From assembly GCA_963734625.1 (NCBI GenBank), contig CAVTHW010000002.1:1-64000 (forward strand): DNA of 64,000 nt, in the 5' to 3' direction. This document shows positions 58,078-64,000 of this stretch, one piece after another; position 1 is the stretch's first letter; every line of letters starts with the position of its first letter. The notes under the pieces are model-generated. The model had not been told where the DNA came from, did not search any database, and was given only the letters and a program-made list of their open reading frames with translations. Source of the DNA: CAVTHW01 sp963734625 (GTDB taxonomy: Bacteria; Acidobacteriota; Terriglobia; Bryobacterales; Bryobacteraceae). The position numbers and the translations under genes were made by a program.

Positions 58078-59358
58078 CTATCTGCCGCCCAGGATCAGCC
58101 GGGCGTTCCGGTTGTGGGAGAAGTAGTTGAAGGCCCACTGAGTCGCCACCAGGACCCGGCTCTGGTATCCCACCAAATAGAGAAGGTGTACGAAGAGCCA
58201 CAGCAACCACGCCAGCAGGCCGTGGAAGCGGAAGCGCCCGAACTGAGCGACGGCATACTGACGCCCGATTGTGGCCAGAGTCCCCTTGTCCTGGTAGTGA
58301 AACGGCCCGCACGGCCGGCCCCTCAATTGGCTCTCGATCACGTTCGCCACATACCTGCCTTGCTGCATCGCTACGGGGGCCAGGCCCGGCAGGCTGCCTC
58401 CACCGGGCAGACGGTAGTTGGCCAGGTCCCCGATGACGAAGATCTCCGGATGACCGGGGAGCCTGTAATCCGCGGCCACGGTCAACCGGCCCGCCCGATC
58501 CAATTCCGCGCCCGTCTGCGCGGCCAGCGAACGCCCCAGAGGGCTGGCTTCGACTCCCGCCGCCCAGAGCACGGTGCGAGCAACCAGGCGTTCCTCGCCG
58601 TGGTCACTGGCGATGGTGACGCCTTCAGCGTCGATCTCCTTCACCCTGACGCCGGTTCGGGCCCGAACCCCAAGCCGGATCAGAGACTCCTCCGCCCGCG
58701 CCGAGAGCTCCGGAGGGAATTGAGGAAGCACCCGCGGCGCCGCGTCCAGCAACAAGATGGATGCTTCCGCGGGGTTGATGCTGCGAAAGTCGCCCTTTAG
58801 GCTGTCTCGCGAGATTTCCCCCAGCGTGCCCGCCAGTTCGACCCCCGTGGGCCCGGCGCCAACGATGATGAAACTGAGCCACGCGCGCCGCAGCTCAGGT
58901 TCCAGTTGCAGTTCCGCGGCCTCAAACGCGTACAGAATCCGGCGGCGGATCTCCGTCGCCTGTTCGAGCGTCTTGAGCCCCGGCGCCGAGGTCTCCCACC
59001 TGCCATTTCCGAAATAGCTGTGGCTCGACCCCGCCGAGACGATCAGCGTGTCGTACGGCACCTCCCCTTGCGCCAGGACGACGCGCCGTCCGGGCACATC
59101 GATGCCCGTGACTTCCTGCATGACCACCCGCGCGTTGGCCTGCCGCCGCAGGATTCTTCGCAGCGGCCAGGCGATGTCACCGGGAGACAGCCCGCCCGTC
59201 GCCACCTGGTACAGAAGGGGCTGGAATAAGTGAAAGTTGCGCCGGTCGATGAGGGTCGCCTGAACGGGCGCCCCGCGCAACCGTTTCGCCGCTTGCAGTC
59301 CTCCAAAGCCCCCTCCGATAATGGCGACCCGGTGAACGGCGCGGATGGGCTTCGCCAT
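58078..59358 (-). CDS. ndh: type II NADH dehydrogenase-like FAD oxidoreductase
   Basis: A 426-residue flavoprotein. FAD site VAIIGGGFGGLQAAKRL, NFHLFQPLLYQVATGGLSP, NAD(P)H site SFIIVGAGPTGVELAGTLGE, AGVEASPLG, second FAD motif IFVIGDLANYRLPG and the quinone-facing VAMQQGRYVANVI. A hydrophobic C-terminal stretch (LLAWLLWLFVHLLYLVGYQS) fits membrane attachment. Probably oxidises NADH to reduce quinone without pumping. Its ATG overlaps the ATPase gene stop (TGATG). Confidence 0.88.
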   Translation of the reverse strand: MAKPIRAVHRVAIIGGGFGGLQAAKRLRGAPVQATLIDRRNFHLFQPLLYQVATGGLSPGDIAWPLRRILRRQANARVVMQEVTGIDVPGRRVVLAQGEVPYDTLIVSAGSSHSYFGNGRWETSAPGLKTLEQATEIRRRILYAFEAAELQLEPELRRAWLSFIIVGAGPTGVELAGTLGEISRDSLKGDFRSINPAEASILLLDAAPRVLPQFPPELSARAEESLIRLGVRARTGVRVKEIDAEGVTIASDHGEERLVARTVLWAAGVEASPLGRSLAAQTGAELDRAGRLTVAADYRLPGHPEIFVIGDLANYRLPGGGSLPGLAPVAMQQGRYVANVIESQLRGRPCGPFHYQDKGTLATIGRQYAVAQFGRFRFHGLLAWLLWLFVHLLYLVGYQSRVLVATQWAFNYFSHNRNARLILGGR

Positions 59359-60119
59359 CAGACTCCTGTCGGAATCGCGCGGTCCATGTCCAGAAACTCC
59401 CGGATGTGCGGATGCTCCGACTGGCCCAGGTCCCGGACCGGCCCGAAGTAAATCACCCTGCCCTCGAACAGCACCACCACGCGGTCCGCGACCCTGCGCA
59501 TCAGGTCCAGATCGTGCGTAACCACCACGGAGGTGAGCTGCAACTGTTTCTTCAGCCGCAACATGAGATCGGTCAGAAGGTCCGAAATGATCGGATCCAC
59601 CATGGTGGTGGGCTCGTCATAAAGAATGCACCCCGGCTGCGCCGCCAGCGCGCGCGCGATGGCCACGGCCCGCCGGTGGCCCGTGGACAGATCGGTGGGA
59701 TATGCATCTTTGTGATGCAGCAGATCCACCATCCCCAACAGGCCGTCGACGACGTCCTCTTTGTTGGCCTTGTCGTAGTCCTCCCTCAACTCGAGAGAGA
59801 AGAGGATGTTTTCGCCGACAGTCAGGGAGTCGAACAAGGCGCCCGACTGGAAAACCATGGTTACTTTCTTGCGGATGCGGCGAAGTTGCGACTCCGTCCA
59901 GTTGGTGATGTCTTCGTGAGCGACGATTACCTGGCCCTGGTCGGGCTTCAGGAATCCCATGATATGCGCCAGGGTGACGGATTTCCCTACACCGCTGCGG
60001 CCGATGATGGCCACGGTTTCTCCCGGATCGACATGGAAGCTGACATCGTCTAAAACCGGGGTGTCGAACGTCTTATAGACGTGGCGAAACTCGATATAGT
60101 GGGGAAACTCCTCGGCCAT
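59358..60119 (-). CDS. ABC transporter ATP-binding protein, MlaF/Ttg2A-like
   Basis: A 253-residue ATPase. Walker A AIIGRSGVGKSVTLAHIMGF, Q-loop VFQSGALFDSLTVGENILFS, a signature LSTGHRRAVAIARAL that departs from LSGGQ, Walker B CILYDEPTTMVDP and switch histidine VVTHDLDL. The SGALFDSLTVGEN stretch is typical of the phospholipid/Mce (MlaF) group. No MlaE permease or MlaD/Mce gene is adjacent; instead it is coupled to the NADH dehydrogenase gene. Assignment to lipid transport is by family only. Confidence 0.85.
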   Translation of the reverse strand: MAEEFPHYIEFRHVYKTFDTPVLDDVSFHVDPGETVAIIGRSGVGKSVTLAHIMGFLKPDQGQVIVAHEDITNWTESQLRRIRKKVTMVFQSGALFDSLTVGENILFSLELREDYDKANKEDVVDGLLGMVDLLHHKDAYPTDLSTGHRRAVAIARALAAQPGCILYDEPTTMVDPIISDLLTDLMLRLKKQLQLTSVVVTHDLDLMRRVADRVVVLFEGRVIYFGPVRDLGQSEHPHIREFLDMDRAIPTGV

Positions 60120-60188
60120 GGCGCGCGGAAGGCCGGTGCGTGCCGGCCGTTTCCATGCAAGAATAATAGCATCGGAGCCGGATTCGCG

Positions 60189-60194
60189 GGTATA
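60189..60194 (+). promoter_or_regulatory. candidate -10 box for the transglycosylase/amidase genes
   Basis: Perfect TATAAT 18 nt before the ATG at 60213, in the 93-nt divergent gap. The -35 region (agcatc at 60166-60171) is weak. Confidence 0.4.
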
Positions 60195-60212
60195 ATACTG
60201 TAAAACAAGGCA

Positions 60213-60872
60213 ATGCGTTACTGTTTTAAGCTAATAGGATGCTGGGCGTTGGCGCTGGCCGCCTGCGCGGGGGCCGGACCGGGAGACGCTTTCCGGACTG
60301 GCGACCTCGGTGGTGCGCGTGGACCGGCGCTCCGGACGGCTGATCCGCACGGTGGTGGCGAAGCCGGGCTCCGGCGCCAGGTCGGGCGTTGCCGTCGCCG
60401 GGATGGTGGAAGGGTCCGCCAAACGGCACCAGGTCGACCCGTTGCTGGTGCATTCCGTGATCCGGGCCGAAAGCAATTACAACGCCTTCGCCGTCTCGCC
60501 CAAAGGCGCCCAGGGGCTCATGCAATTGATGCCCGCCACGGCGCGCCGTTGGGGCGTGAACAACAGTTTCGATCCGGCCGAGAACCTTGAAGGCGGAGTG
60601 CGTTATCTCCGCTACCTGCTGGATCTTTTTGGAGATGAGAAGCTGGCGGTGGCGGCTTACAACGCGGGTGAGCAGGCGGTGATCCGCTACGGCGGCGTTC
60701 CTCCCTACCCGGAGACGGCGAACTACGTGCGGCAGGTTAGCAGCGGCTACGCCAGCGCGAAGCAGAGCGCGACGCCCGCGGCGCCGCCGCCGATACGCCG
60801 CCCGAACCCGAGTTTCGGCCGATCGAGCAATTCTTCGACGAGCGGGGCAACGTGTACCTGCGAACGAGATAG
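60213..60872 (+). CDS. lytic transglycosylase (SLT family), two frameshifts
   Basis: About 219 residues after correction. N-terminus LIGCWALALAACAGAG is a lipoprotein-like signal. The frame then shifts +1 at 60295-60296 and enters RLATSVVRVDRRSGRLIRTV and the catalytic SLT domain: VDPLLVHSVIRAESNYNAFA (catalytic glutamate in RAESNYN), SPKGAQGLMQLMPATARRWG, FDPAENLEGGVRYLRYLLDL, AVAAYNAGEQAV. A -1 shift near 60785 leads to the natural end EFRPIEQFFDERGNVYLRTR. It cleaves peptidoglycan glycan strands. The amidase gene starts 6 nt later. Confidence 0.85.
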
Positions 60873-60878
60873 CGCGCC

Positions 60879-62105
60879 ATGGGCCTCCCAAAGAACTGGC
60901 GGGTTCTTAGGGGGACGGTAAAACTCGCCCCGGCCCTGGCTTTGCTCGCTGGAAGCGTAGCGGCCTTTCAGGACGCCGGGCCGCTGGCGGTGACCGCCGT
61001 GCGCTACTGGTCGCTGGGCGAAAGCACCCGGGTGGCGGTTGAGGTGAGCGGGGATTTTCAGTACCGTCACGACCGCCTGTCCAATCCTGATCGCATCTAC
61101 TTTGACATCACCGGGGCGAAACCGGCCCTGAGCAAAGAACGGATTCACACGATTCCGGTCGACGACGGGCTGCTGAAGCAGATCCGCGTATCGGAGACGC
61201 AGACCGGGACGACCCGCGTCGTGCTGGACCTAAAGGCCCCAGCGGACTTCACCGCCTCGCAACTCGCCAATCCCGACCGGCTGGTGATCGAATTGCGCCA
61301 GCGGGGCCCGTCCGCCGAGGCCGCGCCTCCCGCCGAAGTTCGCACTCCAGTCCCAGCCAAGAAGAGCCGATCGGGATCCAACTCGTTGGTCCGGGCGCTG
61401 GGCTTGAAGCTGAAGCGGGTGGTGCTCGACCCCGGGCACGGCGGTCATGATGTGGGGACCACGGGACCATCGGGCTTGCTCGAGAAGGACCTGGTGCTGG
61501 ACGTCGCCCGGCGGCTGGGGGCCATCATCGAGGAACGGCTGGGCGCGGAAGTCATCTACACACGCTCGGATGATACGTTCGTGCCGCTCGAAGCCCGCAC
61601 GGCGCTGGCCAACGAGAAGCAGGCCGACCTGTTTCTCTCGATCCACGCCAACTCCGGCGTCTCCTCGGCGTCCGGGAATGAGACCTACTACCTGAACTTC
61701 ACGACCTCCAGGGAGGCCATGGATGTGGCGGCGAGAGAGAACGCCAGTTCCGAGCGGAACATTCACGAGTTGCAGAACCTGATCGAGAAGATCGCACTAA
61801 GAGACAAGGTGGACGAGTCTCGGGAGTTTGCCACGCGGGTTCAGGCGGCTCTCTGTACGGGGCTGGGAGGCGCGAATCCGCAGGCCAGGGACCGGGGCGT
61901 GAGGAAGGCGCCCTTCGTGGTGCTGATCGGCGCCGGCATGCCGTCCGTACTGACTGAGATCGGATTCCTCAGCAACACGCGCGAGGAAAGGTCGCTCAAG
62001 CTCCCCGCTTACCGCCAGAAAGTCTCCGAGGCCCTTTTCGCCGGCGTCTTCCAATACGCCTCCTCTCTCAGCCGTTTCCAGGTGGTGGAGCGAAAGCAGC
62101 CCTGA
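60879..62105 (+). CDS. N-acetylmuramoyl-L-alanine amidase with AMIN domain (AmiC-like)
   Basis: A 408-residue cell-wall hydrolase. Signal peptide (about 1-30), AMIN targeting domain about 35-140 (YWSLGESTRVAVEVSGDFQY, IRVSETQTGTTRVVLDLKAP), linker, and Amidase_3 zinc domain about 185-395: RVVLDPGHGGHDVGTTGPSG, EKDLVLDVARRLGAIIEERL, LFLSIHANSG and the catalytic glutamate in PSVLTEIGFLSN. It removes stem peptides from peptidoglycan in the periplasm. It follows the transglycosylase gene and overlaps the convergent dynamin gene by 38 nt. Confidence 0.93.
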   Translation: MGLPKNWRVLRGTVKLAPALALLAGSVAAFQDAGPLAVTAVRYWSLGESTRVAVEVSGDFQYRHDRLSNPDRIYFDITGAKPALSKERIHTIPVDDGLLKQIRVSETQTGTTRVVLDLKAPADFTASQLANPDRLVIELRQRGPSAEAAPPAEVRTPVPAKKSRSGSNSLVRALGLKLKRVVLDPGHGGHDVGTTGPSGLLEKDLVLDVARRLGAIIEERLGAEVIYTRSDDTFVPLEARTALANEKQADLFLSIHANSGVSSASGNETYYLNFTTSREAMDVAARENASSERNIHELQNLIEKIALRDKVDESREFATRVQAALCTGLGGANPQARDRGVRKAPFVVLIGAGMPSVLTEIGFLSNTREERSLKLPAYRQKVSEALFAGVFQYASSLSRFQVVERKQP

Positions 62106-63748
62106 GGGATTCAAGACCGTCCAGGTCCTCGCGGATACGGGGCGCTTCCTGCCCGGCGGAGGCGATCAACCTCTCAATGGTGGCAATCAGACCGTCGAGC
62201 CGGCGCATCGATTCCTTCTCCAGACTCAGCAGAGCCCCGCTCACAATCTCCTCCCACTGAGACGCCAGGCGGGAGAGGTTCACAAAGACCACATCAGTCA
62301 CCCTCCGCTCGAAGTGCCTCTTCACCAGGCCTTGAACCAGCGCCATCGGTACGAGGAACGAAAGCAGCTCCCAGTTGCGGTCAAAGATCTTGCCGATGCG
62401 CACGTCGGGAGAGGGCGGATCCTCGGTGCGCAGATCAATTTGCGTAGTCCTCAGCGGCACGCCGAGGGTTTCCAGGGTTCGTTCCGAGAGTCTGTTGCGG
62501 AAGTCTTGGAGCGATTGGGAGAGGAGGCGGCTCACACGGTGAACCGGCTCGACGAAATCACTGCGATGCCTCTTCGAGAGCTCCGCCATTTCCCGAGTCA
62601 TGCCATCGCTCAGCCAGTTGTCGAATCTCTCGATCACCACACTGAGGCTTCGCGTCCACGCCGGGAACTCCCTGTCCAATCCCGCGAGGGTCCGCTCCCG
62701 CAGCGGTTGTTCGTCCTTCCGGAGGATCTCCTCAAATGTGGAACGGGCCGTGCCAGCAGCATGCCGCACGATCAGTCGCAAGGCCAGCCGGGTATCGTCC
62801 AGAGACGCCTTCTCGCCGAGGATCTTCTGGCGGAGCTGTTCGCGCTCGGAATCGGCAGTCTCCGCGGCTTTCAGCGCGACATTGAGATAGTCGGCGCATT
62901 CCGCCACGAGAGAGACGACCTTGTGACGCAAGATAGCGGCGCGTTGCTCGTCAGCCTCGGCGTGGACTTGTGAAAGCAGATTCTCGTCGATCTGCTCGCG
63001 AAGGTGCTCGTACCCGGGCCGGACCGAGTACGGAAAAACTGGCACGGAACCGCTCCAATATCGCGCGAGTTGCTTCTGGACGAAGTCCTTGACCTGAATC
63101 CGTTCGCCTCATCCAGGACGTCGACCTTGGTGAGCAACAACGAGATGTTCGGGGTGTAGCGGCTCAGATTCCGAATGAGTTCGATGTCGTGCTGAGACAG
63201 GGGCGGGTCCACGCTTACCGCGACCAGAGCCAAGCCCACGTTCGGCAGCCACCCCAGCGAAGCGTCCGTGTTGTGTTCGAGGACGCTCTCGAGACCCGGT
63301 GTATCGACGAATCGAATCCCACGATAGCGTTCCATCGAAGGAAGTTCCACGCGCACCAAGGCGGCCTGTTTGGAATTCTCCGGGTTCTGGGCTTCGGAGA
63401 TGAACTCGCCGATGCGGTCGAGAGGAATGGCTTCGGTGCGGCCATCCAGGAAACGGACTTCGGCCCTTTCCCGAGGACCGTACTGGATTTCCGTCACCAC
63501 CGACGTAACCGGGATCACCCCAACCGAGAGTAGTTGGCGACCGAAGAGGTGATTGAGAAAACTGCTCTTGCCAGCTTTGAAACGTCCAAGAACCGCGATG
63601 TTGAGCGTCTCCTCTCCGCGAAGAGCCGGCAACTCTCCAGGAAGTCCTCCAGGGCCGTGATCTGATACCGGCCGCAGGTCGCACCCACCCTGTCCAGCGC
63701 TCTTCCAGGCAGTCTCGCGTCAGGGAAGGTGTCATGTGGATCTCTCAC
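62068..63748 (-). CDS. dynamin-like GTPase, two frameshifts
   Basis: About 560 residues after correction. GTPase: P-loop IAVLGRFKAGKSSFLNHLFG, switch threonines in VIPVTSVVTEIQYG, G3 IRFVDTPGLESV, G4 LLLTKVDVLDEAN. A long helical stalk follows (about 200-540), with a hydrophobic patch LLSFLVPMALVQGLV that could insert in membranes. Frame shifts, each net -1, lie near 63627 (before LPALRGEETLNIAVLG) and near 63101 (EAN to RIQVKDFVQ). Bacterial dynamin-like proteins remodel or protect membranes. The GTG start overlaps the stop of the upstream gene (GTGA), suggesting a two-protein system. Confidence 0.82.
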
Positions 63749-64000
63749 CCCACGAATTCCGGCAATACGTCCATTCGAAGCGGCAGGAACTTGATGTGCC
63801 GTCCATCCTGGTATTCCGGGCGGCGGCCATCCGGCACATCGTCAGTATCTGTCCGGGGTTGCCGCGGGCGGACAGTGAGCACCTTGTGCCGAAAGTCCTC
63901 CAGGTCGAGCGAACCAAGCCGGAACTTCGATGCAGCCGCCTCGAAGAGGTTCAGTGCCTCAAGAGGCATGAGCGGCTTCAGGGAAATCTCCTCGCGGGGG
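63745..64000 (-). CDS. partial gene upstream of dynamin-like GTPase, unknown
   Basis: The open frame runs off the right edge. The visible C-terminal part (EALNLFEAAASKFRLGSLDL, DFRHKVLTVRPRQPRTDTDD, IKFLPLRMDVLPEFVG) has no recognised domain; ATG 63969 may be internal. It is coupled to the GTPase gene by a 4-nt overlap. Some bacterial dynamin-like genes come in coupled pairs, so this could be an associated factor. Confidence 0.5.
   Translation of the reverse strand, partial: PREEISLKPLMPLEALNLFEAAASKFRLGSLDLEDFRHKVLTVRPRQPRTDTDDVPDGRRPEYQDGRHIKFLPLRMDVLPEFVG

Overview
The window is a GC-rich bacterial chromosome segment. It has no tRNA, rRNA, CRISPR array, prophage or intact insertion sequence that I could recognise. 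The best guess for its source is an acidobacterium of the Solibacter/Bryobacter type. This is an inference from gene content: many secreted carboxypeptidase-regulatory-like (CnaB-like) repeat proteins, a BlaI/M56 pair, a DUF1080 protein, a mycobacterial-type fused 2-oxoglutarate dehydrogenase, a bacillithiol deacetylase, and tandem HlyD adaptors with Gly-rich inserts.

Layout. 1-4.8 kb: a BlaI-controlled operon (repressor, M56 peptidase fused to CnaB-like repeats, second repeat protein). 5.0-9.7 kb: a PLP decarboxylase-fold enzyme, an ECF sigma/anti-sigma operon headed by a membrane protein, a small membrane protein and a hicB-hicA module. 9.7-14 kb: guaB, xseA, glnA. 14-17.3 kb: a secreted unknown protein, an exported-looking methyltransferase, a rhomboid protease and bshB1. 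17.4-21.2 kb: a small multihaem cytochrome facing a four-gene operon (methyltransferase, EF-hand protein, ApbE-DUF2271, PepSY membrane protein). 21.2-22.8 kb: gene-poor, with an IS1380-like transposase relic. 22.8-26.3 kb: coiled-coil protein, YIP1 protein, mutL. 26.4-34.1 kb: an efflux operon (three HlyD adaptors, MacB-like permease, TolC). 34.2-43.3 kb: metK-ahcY-tig-clpX-lon-rho, all on the minus strand. 43.4-50.3 kb: nucleotide-sugar dehydrogenase, zinc-ribbon membrane protein, a membrane protein/regulator pair, and two CnaB-like genes between duplicated copies of a regulator/2-oxoglutarate-dehydrogenase junction. 50.3-64 kb: kgd-type sucA, deoC, a secreted esterase, a DUF1080 protein, an SH3-like lipoprotein, NDH-2, an Mla-type ATPase, a lytic transglycosylase, an AMIN amidase and a dynamin-like GTPase.

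How genes work together. metK and ahcY form the methylation cycle; tig, clpX and lon are protein quality control; the transglycosylase and amidase are adjacent cell-wall enzymes; the ApbE/PepSY/DUF2271/EF-hand group looks like an extracytoplasmic redox module.

Sequence quality. Ten genes carry in total 14 apparent single-frame shifts, mostly at short homopolymers and including housekeeping genes (glnA, xseA, the 2-oxoglutarate dehydrogenase gene, deoC). I read most of these as uncorrected sequencing indels and give the gene spans across them.
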